DNA of 64,000 bases from Lewinellaceae bacterium. Its GTDB lineage: Bacteria > Bacteroidota > Bacteroidia > Chitinophagales > Saprospiraceae. Positions 1 through 7,172 of the stretch are shown in pieces. Where the stretch lies: positions 434,001 to 498,000 of the forward strand of contig JADJRC010000001.1 of assembly GCA_016712415.1 (NCBI GenBank), written 5' to 3'. Each line of letters begins with the position of its first letter. The first letter of the stretch is position 1. A program made the translations under genes and the position numbers. The notes under the pieces are model-generated. The model saw only the letters and a program-made list of their open reading frames with translations, was not told the origin of the DNA and ran no database searches.

Positions 1-7
1 AAACGCC

Positions 8-865
8 ATGCTCGACCAACGCATCATCAACCTGTACGACGAGTACACCCACAAACCCCTTTCCAGGCAGGAGTTTTTGAAAAGGCTCGCACTGTTGGTC
101 GGCAGCACCTCTGCTGCCCTGTCCATGCTGCCCATGCTGGAGTCCGATTACAGGAAATCGGTCGCTGCCGGCAATGACAGCGGTCTGTTTACCGAATACA
201 TTTCCTGGCAGGGTGTTAACGGCGAAATGAAAGCCTACGTGGCGCGACCGGAGGCGGAAAAACCCTACGCAGCTGTGGTGGTGATGCACGAAAACAGGGG
301 CCTGAACGCCCATATTGAAGACGTGGCCCGGCGTGCCGCGCAGGCCGGCTTTCTCGCTGTTGCGCCCAATGCACTCGCGCCGCTTGGCGGCACACCCGCC
401 GACGAGGATAGGGCCCGCGAACTGTTCAAGGAACTGAAAGCGGAGGACAACCTGCAAAATTTTATCGCTGTTTTCGATCAACTGACGCCCCGCAAGGATT
501 GCAACGGCAACTTCGGCTGCGTCGGTTTTTGCTGGGGCGGAGCTATGGCCAACAGTCTGGCGGTGAACGTACCCGCACTCAAGGCAGCCGTCGCTTTCTA
601 CGGCCGGCAGCCCGATGCTGCAGATGTACCAAAGATAAAGGCCGCCGTTCAACTGCATTACGCCGGACTCGACGAGCGCATCAACGCGGGCATGGCGGCC
701 TATGAGGAAGCGTTGAAAACAGCCGGAATTGAATATGAGCAATACGTGTATGAAGGTGTAAACCACGCGTTCCACAACGATACCTCCGAGGCCCGCTACA
801 ACGAAGCCGCTGCTACCCTTGCCTGGCAGCGCACGCTGGCGTTTTTTGAGCGGCACTTGAAATAG
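8..865 (+). CDS. Dienelactone hydrolase family protein with N-terminal signal
   Basis: A 285-residue alpha/beta hydrolase of the dienelactone hydrolase (carboxymethylenebutenolidase) family, which opens enol-lactones or related esters with a Cys-Asp-His triad. The nucleophile elbow GFCWGG places Cys175; Asp222 (GLDER) and His253 (NHAFHND) fit the other two positions. Residues 18-42 (LSRQEFLKR, then a hydrophobic stretch) resemble a Tat signal, but the twin arginine is Arg-Gln, so export by Tat is uncertain. The ATG lies only 7 bases from the window edge, so its promoter cannot be seen. The last 45-55 bases of the gene recur downstream at 1591-1645, on the other side of a toxin-antitoxin pair. 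The substrate is unknown; the family call is secure. Confidence 0.88.
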   Translation: MLDQRIINLYDEYTHKPLSRQEFLKRLALLVGSTSAALSMLPMLESDYRKSVAAGNDSGLFTEYISWQGVNGEMKAYVARPEAEKPYAAVVVMHENRGLNAHIEDVARRAAQAGFLAVAPNALAPLGGTPADEDRARELFKELKAEDNLQNFIAVFDQLTPRKDCNGNFGCVGFCWGGAMANSLAVNVPALKAAVAFYGRQPDAADVPKIKAAVQLHYAGLDERINAGMAAYEEALKTAGIEYEQYVYEGVNHAFHNDTSEARYNEAAATLAWQRTLAFFERHLK

Positions 866-902
866 GAGCCAGTCAGACAGTCCAAAATTGTATTCCCGCT
901 CT

Positions 903-910
903 TAACTTTG
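903..910 (+). promoter_or_regulatory. -7 box TAACTTTG upstream of mntA
   Basis: TAACTTTG is an exact match to the Bacteroidota -7 consensus TAnnTTTG and lies 17 bases before the ATG at 928. A GTG at 910 overlaps the last base of the box, which argues that translation starts at 928 and not at that GTG. No clear TTG -33 element is visible at the usual spacing. Confidence 0.55.
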
Positions 911-927
911 TGAAAAATGTACCAATT

Positions 928-1236
928 ATGGTTACCAAACAGGCTGTAAAAAAAGATATCGAAGCCAATCTGGCAAATATTTCCCGATTGGGGGTTTCCA
1001 GAATTGGCCTGTTCGGATCGCTGGTACGCAATGAACAGACAGCAGACAGCGATATTGACATTTTGGTTGACTTTAAGGAGGGGCAGGAGACATTTGACAA
1101 TTTTATAAATATTTGCAATTTATTGGAAACACTTTTTCAGCATAACAAAGTTGATGTGGTTACCCTGAACGGCCTAAGTCCGCATATTGGCCCTTACATT
1201 CTCAAAGAAGTTGAATATGTCGGTGGCGCCAACTGA
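928..1236 (+). CDS. mntA: MntA-type nucleotidyltransferase antitoxin
   Basis: A 102-residue minimal nucleotidyltransferase. It shows the MNT motif GSX10DXD exactly: Gly30-Ser31, then Asp42 and Asp44, the metal-binding carboxylates. In characterised HepT-MntA pairs the MNT protein transfers AMP to a tyrosine in the HEPN toxin and so silences its RNase activity. The following gene overlaps it by 20 bp and carries the cognate HEPN motif, so the pair is a typical antitoxin-toxin operon. The ATG at 928 was chosen over a GTG at 910 because the latter sits in the -7 promoter box. The substrate and target are inferred from the family. Confidence 0.88.
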   Translation: MVTKQAVKKDIEANLANISRLGVSRIGLFGSLVRNEQTADSDIDILVDFKEGQETFDNFINICNLLETLFQHNKVDVVTLNGLSPHIGPYILKEVEYVGGAN

Positions 1237-1567
1237 ATACTTAAGGCATATGCTCGACGAGTGCGCATTTATAATCTCTGTGATTACACCGGAGACCACA
1301 AAGGAGCAGCTACTCGAAAATGAAACGCTAAAACGGGCCGTTGTCAGGAGTATTGAAATCATTGGCGAAGCATCCAAGAAAATACCTGCCGATCAAAAAT
1401 TGCTTTGGAGTCACATAGAGTGGAAAAATATCGCGGGCATGCGCGACAAACTGATCCATGATTATTTCGGCGTCAACTATTCTATCGTATGGGATGTAGC
1501 CAGAAATAAAATTCCCGATCTGAAAATTCAGATCGAAGTGATCCTCCAATCCTTTGAAAAAAAATAA
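1217..1567 (+). CDS. hepT: HepT-like HEPN ribonuclease toxin (DUF86)
   Basis: A 116-residue all-alpha HEPN protein with the catalytic RX4HXY motif intact (Arg76, His81, Tyr83 in RDKLIHDY). In this family the motif forms the RNase active site of a dimer, and Tyr83 would be the residue AMPylated by the MntA partner. The ATG at 1217 lies inside the 3' end of mntA (20-bp overlap in another frame), giving translational coupling. The pair sits between two copies of the 3' end of the dienelactone hydrolase gene, suggesting it arrived as a unit. Whether it guards against phage or stabilises the locus cannot be read from sequence. Confidence 0.88.
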   Translation: MSVAPTEYLRHMLDECAFIISVITPETTKEQLLENETLKRAVVRSIEIIGEASKKIPADQKLLWSHIEWKNIAGMRDKLIHDYFGVNYSIVWDVARNKIPDLKIQIEVILQSFEKK

Positions 1568-1590
1568 TGTTTACGTTTTGCCGCGACCGT

Positions 1591-1645
1591 TTCTATTCTT
1601 GCCCGGCAGTGCACGCTGGCGTTTTTTGAGCGGCACTTGAAATAG
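1591..1645 (+). repeat. Displaced second copy of the dienelactone hydrolase 3' end
   Basis: Bases 1601-1645 match 821-865 (the last codons and stop of the upstream hydrolase) at 43 of 45 positions. A weaker match (7 of 10) extends to 1591/811. Read in the same frame the copy encodes a near-identical C-terminal tail ending at the same TAG. The mntA-hepT pair lies exactly between the copies. The simplest reading is insertion of the pair at the gene's 3' end with re-creation or duplication of the end, or loss of most of a tandem paralogue. Confidence 0.85.
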
Positions 1646-1662
1646 TTCCCCCTGCCTTTTAC

Positions 1663-1670
1663 TACCTTTG
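1663..1670 (+). promoter_or_regulatory. -7 box TACCTTTG upstream of the aldehyde dehydrogenase gene
   Basis: An exact TAnnTTTG match 127 bases before the ATG at 1798. A TTG at 1637-1639 is a possible -33 element, but its 23-base spacer is longer than usual. It is the only good promoter candidate in the gap after hepT. Confidence 0.45.
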
Positions 1671-1710
1671 CGCCCGCATTTTACCAACCCTCAACTTGTT
1701 GCATTGTTGC

Positions 1711-1742
1711 ATTGTTAGATTGCCGGATTGTTAGATTGCCGG
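1711..1742. repeat. Tandem 16-bp direct repeat
   Basis: The 16-mer ATTGTTAGATTGCCGG occurs twice head to tail (1711-1726 and 1727-1742), preceded by a shorter run of TTGTTGCA-like units. It lies in the leader between the -7 box at 1663 and the aldehyde dehydrogenase ATG. No function is evident. Confidence 0.8.
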
Positions 1743-1797
1743 ATTTTTCCACCCCGTAAACCCTAAACCCGCCCAACCATCTCAACCATTCATATCC

Positions 1798-3329
1798 ATG
1801 CAAGTCAAAGAATTTCTGAAAAAACTCGGTCTCAAAACCCGCAACCAGGGCGCCTCGACCGGTCTCAACGATATAACCGGAAGCCGCCGCTACCTCGAAT
1901 CGTATTCACCGGTCGACGGCCAATATATCGGTTCGGTCAGCATCACGACCCGCGAGCAGTACGACCAGGTGATCCTGTCCGCCGAACAGGCCTTCAAGGT
2001 GTGGCGCGAAATGCCGGCGCCCAAGCGCGGCGAAATCGTGCGCCAGTTCGGCGACGTGCTGCGCCAATACAAAGACCCGCTGGGCCGACTGGTGAGTTAC
2101 GAAATGGGGAAAAGCCTTCAGGAAGGCTGGGGTGAAGTGCAGGAAATGATCGATATCTGCGATTTTGCCGTAGGGCTCTCGCGCCAATTGTACGGACTGA
2201 CCATGCACAGCGAACGCCCGGGGCACCGCATGTACGAACAATGGCACCCGCTGGGCATCGTAGGGATTATCTCCGCATTCAATTTTCCGGTAGCCGTGTG
2301 GTCGTGGAACGCCTGTATTGCCTGGGTATGCGGCGACGTGTGTGTGTGGAAAGCGTCGGAAAAAACGCCGCTCTGCTCTATCGCCTGCCAACACCTTTTC
2401 CAGAAAGTACTGAAAGCCAATGACCTGCCGGAAGGCATCAGTTGCATCATCAACGGCGACTATAAAGTCGGCGAATTCATGACCAAAGACCCGCGTGTGG
2501 CGCTCGTGAGCGCTACGGGCAGCGACGTATGGGCAAGATCGTGGGTCAGGCCGTCGCGCAGCGCCTGGGTCGAAGCCTGCTCGAACTCGGTGGCAATAAC
2601 GCCATCATCATCACGCCCTCGGCGGATATGAAAATGGTGCTGACGGGTGCGGTATTTGGTGCCGTAGGCACCGCCGGGCAACGCTGCACCTCAACGCGGC
2701 GACTCATTATCCACGAAAGTGTGTATGATCAGGTAAAAAACACCCTTGCCAAAGCGTACCCCCAACTGCGCATCGGCGATCCGCTCGACCCCGCCAACCA
2801 CGTGGGTCCGCTGATCGACAAACTCGCAGTGGAGCATTACCTGCACGCTATCAGTGAAGTAAAAAAGCAAAAAGGAAAATTCGTTGTGGAAGGCGGCGTG
2901 CTCACCGGTCCCGGCTACGAAAGCGGTTGCTATGTGAAGCCCTGCATTGCTGAAGTGGAAAACCACTGGGATATTGTGCAACACGAAACCTTCGCGCCGA
3001 TCCTGTACCTGATCAAATACAAAACCCTCGAAGAGGCCATCGCGCTGCAAAACGGCGTACCGCAGGGTCTTTCATCGGCTATTATGACCACCAACCTGCG
3101 CGAGGCCGAGCGTTTCCTGACCGCAGCAGGCTCCGACTGCGGCATCGCCAACGTAAATATCGGCACCTCGGGCGCTGAAATCGGCGGGGCGTTCGGCGGC
3201 GAAAAAGAAACCGGCGGCGGCCGTGAATCGGGCTCCGACGCCTGGAAAGCGTATATGCGGCGACAGACCAATACGATCAACTATTCGGAGTCGCTGCCGC
3301 TGGCACAGGGGATCAGGTTTGATTTTTGA
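1798..3329 (+). pseudogene. ALDH7-type aldehyde dehydrogenase, frameshifted
   Basis: An NAD-dependent aldehyde dehydrogenase most like the ALDH7 (antiquitin, alpha-aminoadipic semialdehyde dehydrogenase) group, about 510 residues if the frame is repaired. The first frame covers residues 1 to about 241, including AFNFPVAVW of the cofactor domain. After base ~2520 the sequence continues in another frame with GKIVGQAVAQ, then ELGGNN (the general-base Glu) and GQRCTSTRR (the catalytic Cys, bases 2685-2687), ending in the ALDH7-like GGEKETGGGRESGSDAWK. One base seems to be missing between about 2518 and 2529, where a TGSTRMG-like motif is expected. Both halves are otherwise intact, so a sequencing error is as likely as a real mutation. 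A role in lysine breakdown is possible but has no local support. Confidence 0.85.
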
Positions 3330-3340
3330 TGCCCGATGAG

Positions 3341-3410
3341 CCGGCGTACAACGGACCTCCAGGTCCGTGCTTTGTGCGCCGTCTCGCCGGATTGGGAAAT
3401 CCGGCGTACA
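3341..3410. repeat. REP-like double hairpin downstream of the aldehyde dehydrogenase gene
   Basis: Two GC-rich hairpins lie between copies of the 9-base word CCGGCGTAC. The first pairs ACGGACCT (3351-3358) with AGGTCCGT (3361-3368). The second pairs CGCCGGATT (3385-3393) with AATCCGGCG (3398-3406). The layout resembles REP/BIME elements, which are often found at gene 3' ends. Confidence 0.6.
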
Positions 3411-3414
3411 CATC

Positions 3415-3452
3415 AAAAAAGCCGTTTGACGATAGGTCAAGCGGCTTTTTTA
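3415..3452 (+). terminator. Intrinsic terminator, probably bidirectional
   Basis: GCCGTTTGAC (3421-3430) pairs with GTCAAGCGGC (3436-3445) with one G-T wobble and a 5-base loop. Six A residues precede the stem and six T residues follow it. It closes the aldehyde dehydrogenase unit ahead of the blaI promoter. Confidence 0.85.
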
Positions 3453-3485
3453 TTTTATTCATTATCAGCATATTATCATAAATTA

Positions 3486-3538
3486 AACTAAAATTTCGTT
3501 TTATAACTAAAAAATAGTTGTAAAACTTAATTTTAGTT
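3486..3538. promoter_or_regulatory. 53-bp symmetric operator upstream of the BlaI-like gene
   Basis: Two nested inverted repeats share one dyad axis at base 3512. The outer arms AACTAAAATT (3486-3495) and AATTTTAGTT (3529-3538) match perfectly. The inner arms AACTA (3505-3509) and TAGTT (3515-3519) also match perfectly, and 6 of 9 bases between them are symmetric. The inner right arm overlaps the putative -33 TTG (3518-3520). BlaI/MecI proteins bind dyads of this kind, so autoregulation is the likely reading; binding itself is inferred. Confidence 0.7.
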
Positions 3539-3548
3539 CTCACCTTTG
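3518..3548 (+). promoter_or_regulatory. Putative promoter of the blaI-blaR1-like pair
   Basis: TTG at 3518-3520, a 20-base spacer, then CACCTTTG at 3541-3548, seven of eight matches to TAnnTTTG. The spacing is right for a Bacteroidota housekeeping promoter. It overlaps the right half of the symmetric operator, so bound repressor would block it. Confidence 0.6.
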
Positions 3549-3572
3549 TCCCGGACAAATCAAAACCACATC

Positions 3573-3938
3573 ATGCGCCGACTCACACATAAGGAAGAAG
3601 AGATCATGACCATCCTCTGGCGGCTGGAGCACGCTTTTGTAAACGACATTCTGGAGCACCTGGAGGACAAACCGCCATACAACACCGTTTCGTCCATTGT
3701 GCGCAAACTGGTGGCCGAGGGGCTGGTTGGCTACGAGTCGTTTGGAAAAACGCACCGGTATTTTCCCATCCTGAAAAAGGAAGACTACCGCGCCAACGCT
3801 TTCCGGAGTTTTATGGACAACTATTTCGGCGGCTCGCCGTCGGCACTGCTGTCCTATTTCGTCAGGGAAGAAAATGTAGCGCCCGACGACCTGAACCGCT
3901 TGCTGGAAGAGATCAAAAAGGCTGAACAGACCGACTAA
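3573..3938 (+). CDS. BlaI/MecI-family transcriptional repressor
   Basis: A 121-residue winged-helix repressor. The N-terminal half (LTHKEEEIMTILWRL, then NTVSSIVRKLVAEGLV) is the BlaI/MecI DNA-binding domain, with a recognition helix around residues 37-50. The C-terminal part would form the dimerisation helices. Family members dimerise on dyad operators and are inactivated by proteolysis signalled by an M56/BlaR1 membrane protein, and such a gene follows directly. The ATG at 3573 was preferred to a TTG at 3546, which lies in the promoter box. The 149-base gap to the next gene holds a strong inverted repeat whose left end includes this gene's stop codon. No beta-lactamase gene is nearby, so the inducer is unlikely to be a classic beta-lactam response. 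Confidence 0.9.
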   Translation: MRRLTHKEEEIMTILWRLEHAFVNDILEHLEDKPPYNTVSSIVRKLVAEGLVGYESFGKTHRYFPILKKEDYRANAFRSFMDNYFGGSPSALLSYFVREENVAPDDLNRLLEEIKKAEQTD

Positions 3939-4054
3939 GGTACCGACAAGGTACCGACAAGGTACCGGCGGCTTTAGCCGCCGAAAACAAAGCCCTTAAC
4001 CATTATCTTTTACACGCCTCTTTCGGCGGCTAAAGCCGCCGGTACCTTAGTCGG
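3931..4054. repeat. 28-bp perfect inverted repeat between the blaI- and blaR1-like genes
   Basis: Bases 3959-3986 and 4021-4048 are exact reverse complements (28 bp) separated by 34 bases. Each arm contains its own short palindrome (GGCGGCTTTAGCCGCC in the left arm). An outer pair, CCGACTAAGGTACC (3931-3944) and GGTACCTTAGTCGG (4041-4054), offers an alternative fold, and the word GGTACCGACAA is tandemly repeated on the left. The outer left arm includes the blaI stop codon. It is REP-like and could reduce read-through into the downstream gene. Confidence 0.85.
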
Positions 4055-4087
4055 TTAACATGCACTAACCTGTTACATCGTACTCGC

Positions 4088-7087
4088 ATGACTATCCAAT
4101 ACATTCTCGAATCGGCTTTTTGTCTCGCCTGTCTATACGGCTTTTACTGGCTGGCGCTGCAACGCGAGACCTTTTTTCAATGGAACCGGGTTTACCTGCT
4201 GCTGTCGCCAATCCTGGCGCTCGGCCTGCCCGCCCTGAAGATTCAACTGACAAAGGAGTCTCCCGCAATGGCAAATACCTTGCAGGCTAACGGTCCGGCT
4301 ATTGACCTGCCGGTCATAGTCGAGCAGGTGCAACAGGCGCCTGTGGCCGTTCGCCATACCCTGACGCAGCCAGTAGCGGAAGGCTGGTCCGTTTCGCTGG
4401 GAGAATGCTTGTGGTGGATATACCTGGCCGGTGCGGGACTGCTGCTCATCCGGCTGGCGATACATGCCTGGTACCTGCTGCGCATGATCCGCCGCTGCCG
4501 GAAGGCACAGTCCGGAAATGTCGACGTGATGGTGTCGGACCAGGAAACGCTTCCCCTGGCTTCTTTCTTTGGATTTGTCTTGTGGAACCATGAAAACCAA
4601 CTATCTGAAGATCAAAAACTATTGCTGGAACACGAACTGGTGCACGTCCGGCAGTGGCACAGCCTCGATGTGCTGTTGATGGAGATCATGCTGATCGTGC
4701 AGTGGTTCAATCCGCTCATGCATGCTTTCCGGCGCAGCCTCTGTGCCGTACACGAATATATCGCCGACGACTGTGTGGTGCGCAACACCCGGCAGCGGTA
4801 TGCCTATGCAACCTTGTTGGTTCAACACCAGAAAACCGGGCAAAGGGCCCGACCCGGTTTGGTGAATACTTTTCATTCACTTATTAAACATCGCCTTATC
4901 ATGCTTGCCAAACGTCCTTCCCGGCCCTTATCCCGGGCCAAATATCTCCTTGCCATCCCCTTGTTTGCCACCCTGATGCTGCTCTTTTCGTTCCGGTTCA
5001 TTGAAAAACTGCCGGCTGCCGCGCCATTCATGGAAGCCGTTAAAAAAGCGGACGCATTTGCCGGCACACTCAGCGAAGTGACCATTATTGCGGAAAAAAT
5101 TGCACCTGCCGAGCAGACACCTTATATTTTTTACTGGGGCGCCGTACAGTGCAGGATTATGCACGACACCGGAAACGACACCTGGTTCGGTCAGGCCGAC
5201 CTGTCGCCGGAAGAATTTCGCGAAGCGATCAAACGCGAACCGCGCATCTGGAACGGAAAGTCGCTCGAACAACACCTGTCGCTGACAATCCATACTTTTT
5301 CCGTTAAAAGCGATTACAACGACGAGTCGGTGTATGAAAAAAAACGCCTGGAACTCGACAATTTTATCGGCACACTTCAACAACACGACTATGTCGAACT
5401 CGAGCAGGTAAGTCTGCCCAACGGCAAAACAGCTACCATACGCCTTTCTTTCGGGGCTGCCGTACCAGGCTGGTTGATCCGGGAAAAGGCAGGCAGCACG
5501 AACTGGATGGAAAATCCGGATATATTGTTTGAAACATTGCCCGAAATCAGCTGGGGGCAGGAGGGTGCTGCGATATACGATCAGGACCGGCAGTTCTATA
5601 CCCTGCGGGAATTCTGGTCGATTGTGGACACCCGGCCGACGATGACGTTGCCCCCGGGCGCCTATGAAGAGATGAGGGGCGATACGGTGACCGGCGTTCT
5701 GCCCGGCGGGAAAGTCCTGCTGAACCGGGTGCGTATGATGATCGTCCGACCGGGAAAGGAAATATCCATACTGTCGAAGATGACCGATACCGATCTTTCA
5801 TTCGACCAGGTACGCGAGTCGCTGGAACTGAAACGCGACCTGATTGCGCCCGAAACCGTGGTACTGTTCTACTGGAGCAGGCCCGGCGAGCCTGGTCAAA
5901 GCTGGGTCAACAGTAAACTGATGGCGTCCTTTACCCTGGTGCCTGAAGGCGATCCGCGTTTGGCCCTGCATCGCAGCGAGCAGCGGGATTACCGCTTCGA
6001 GTGGGGCGATTTTTCCGCTACGTTCATGCACCAGTACGCCCGCAGTTTCCGGTTGTCAGAAAATCAGCACATCGCTGCCGACAGACCCCTGGAGGTAGTT
6101 AATAACGCCCTGACAGCCAGACAGGTTTTGAGGACGCTGTATTTGACACCCCGCTTGTTCGAGAACCAAACGGCGATCGAATGGCGAAACTTTACCCTTG
6201 ATTTCAACGGATACAACGTACTCGTGGACCAAAACGGCGTGCCGGAGGAAATGGTCCGGCGTATGGAAAGCCGGTTAAAGCCGGGCGACAAAGTCAGGAT
6301 AACTGCTTTACAGGCATCAAACGGGGTTAACCTGCTCAACGCGTCCATCGTACTGGAAATCCGCTCGGAAGACCCAAAGCCTCCGCTCGCCGGAGGCAGC
6401 GCATCGCCGCTGTACTTCCAGTGGGGCGATTTTTCCCAGGTGATGCGCAGCAATTTTACGCGCAACCGCATTTACCGGGAGGGTGATGGCGACACGGTCA
6501 CGTACCTCACCTACAGCGTAAAAGATGTGAAAAAGATGCTGTTGCAGAAACCGCTTGTTCTGGAAGACGACAAGCCTGTCAAAGGGCTGCGGTTCTATGT
6601 CACCTGCGGCTCGCTTGGGGCGTACATCACCGACGAAGGGTTTCCTCCTGACCTTGCGGAAAAATTTCAAAAGGAGGTCCGCTACGGGCGTTCCCTTATC
6701 ATCACCGGCTTCAGCGGCAAAGGCATGGATTTGCGCGGACTAACGCTGTCTTTTTTCCCGTACGCCGACGACAATCCACCGAAAAACGCCGAGCCGGGCA
6801 AAGCGTCCCCGTATGCCTTCCCGACCGAACTCTTCCTTTCCATCGCCCCCAATCCGGCGTCTCTGAGCGAGGTCGTCACTATTGCATTCGACCTGCCAAA
6901 GGCGGCCAAAGCCACCCTGATCATTACCAATGCAAAAGGTCAGGTGCTGTGGAACCAGACCCGGCATTACCAGTTGGGTACTTTTTCCGAAAACTTCGGC
7001 GTAGAGCAACTCAAATCGAGGGGCACGTTTTTTGCTACGCTTGAAACGCCGTACGGGAAAGTGTCGCAGCAGTTTGTGGTGGAGTAA
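4088..7087 (+). CDS. M56/BlaR1-like membrane metallopeptidase with four repeats and a T9SS-like tail
   Basis: A 999-residue protein. Residues 1-130 contain membrane helices, and residues 182-186 (HELVH) with a downstream HEYIADD form the M56 zinc-peptidase site of BlaR1-type sensors. Another membrane segment lies near residues 290-310 (AIPLFATLMLLFSF). The rest is not a penicillin sensor domain. Four related units begin with an aromatic-x-Trp-Gly motif at Trp350, Trp489, Trp639 and Trp779, about 140-150 residues apart, two of them reading WGDFS. From about residue 913 the sequence (LSIAPNPAS, then KGQVLWNQT) resembles a T9SS C-terminal domain, which is odd for a protein anchored in the inner membrane. 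By context it should sense an envelope signal and trigger cleavage of the upstream repressor; the ligand is unknown. Confidence 0.85.
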   Translation: MTIQYILESAFCLACLYGFYWLALQRETFFQWNRVYLLLSPILALGLPALKIQLTKESPAMANTLQANGPAIDLPVIVEQVQQAPVAVRHTLTQPVAEGWSVSLGECLWWIYLAGAGLLLIRLAIHAWYLLRMIRRCRKAQSGNVDVMVSDQETLPLASFFGFVLWNHENQLSEDQKLLLEHELVHVRQWHSLDVLLMEIMLIVQWFNPLMHAFRRSLCAVHEYIADDCVVRNTRQRYAYATLLVQHQKTGQRARPGLVNTFHSLIKHRLIMLAKRPSRPLSRAKYLLAIPLFATLMLLFSFRFIEKLPAAAPFMEAVKKADAFAGTLSEVTIIAEKIAPAEQTPYIFYWGAVQCRIMHDTGNDTWFGQADLSPEEFREAIKREPRIWNGKSLEQHLSLTIHTFSVKSDYNDESVYEKKRLELDNFIGTLQQHDYVELEQVSLPNGKTATIRLSFGAAVPGWLIREKAGSTNWMENPDILFETLPEISWGQEGAAIYDQDRQFYTLREFWSIVDTRPTMTLPPGAYEEMRGDTVTGVLPGGKVLLNRVRMMIVRPGKEISILSKMTDTDLSFDQVRESLELKRDLIAPETVVLFYWSRPGEPGQSWVNSKLMASFTLVPEGDPRLALHRSEQRDYRFEWGDFSATFMHQYARSFRLSENQHIAADRPLEVVNNALTARQVLRTLYLTPRLFENQTAIEWRNFTLDFNGYNVLVDQNGVPEEMVRRMESRLKPGDKVRITALQASNGVNLLNASIVLEIRSEDPKPPLAGGSASPLYFQWGDFSQVMRSNFTRNRIYREGDGDTVTYLTYSVKDVKKMLLQKPLVLEDDKPVKGLRFYVTCGSLGAYITDEGFPPDLAEKFQKEVRYGRSLIITGFSGKGMDLRGLTLSFFPYADDNPPKNAEPGKASPYAFPTELFLSIAPNPASLSEVVTIAFDLPKAAKATLIITNAKGQVLWNQTRHYQLGTFSENFGVEQLKSRGTFFATLETPYGKVSQQFVVE

Positions 7088-7106
7088 GGTTTTTGACAGG
7101 AATAGT

Positions 7107-7154
7107 AAAATGTAAAGGGTTTAGAGGAGCGTTCCTCTAAACCCTTTACATTTT
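7107..7154. terminator. Strong bidirectional terminator
   Basis: A perfect 22-bp stem (7107-7128 with 7133-7154) around a 4-base loop. The stem starts with AAAA and ends with TTTT, so it can end transcription from both the M56 gene on the plus strand and the DUF5777 gene on the minus strand. Confidence 0.85.
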
Positions 7155-7172
7155 CTAATCCCAGGAGCCTGT

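Noticed and set aside
1711..1742. Tandem 16-bp repeat considered as a CRISPR-like array
   Set aside because: Only two adjacent units without spacers and no cas genes.
3573..7087. BlaI/M56 pair considered as a beta-lactam resistance locus
   Set aside because: There is no beta-lactamase or penicillin-binding-protein gene in the window, and the M56 protein lacks a penicillin-sensor domain.
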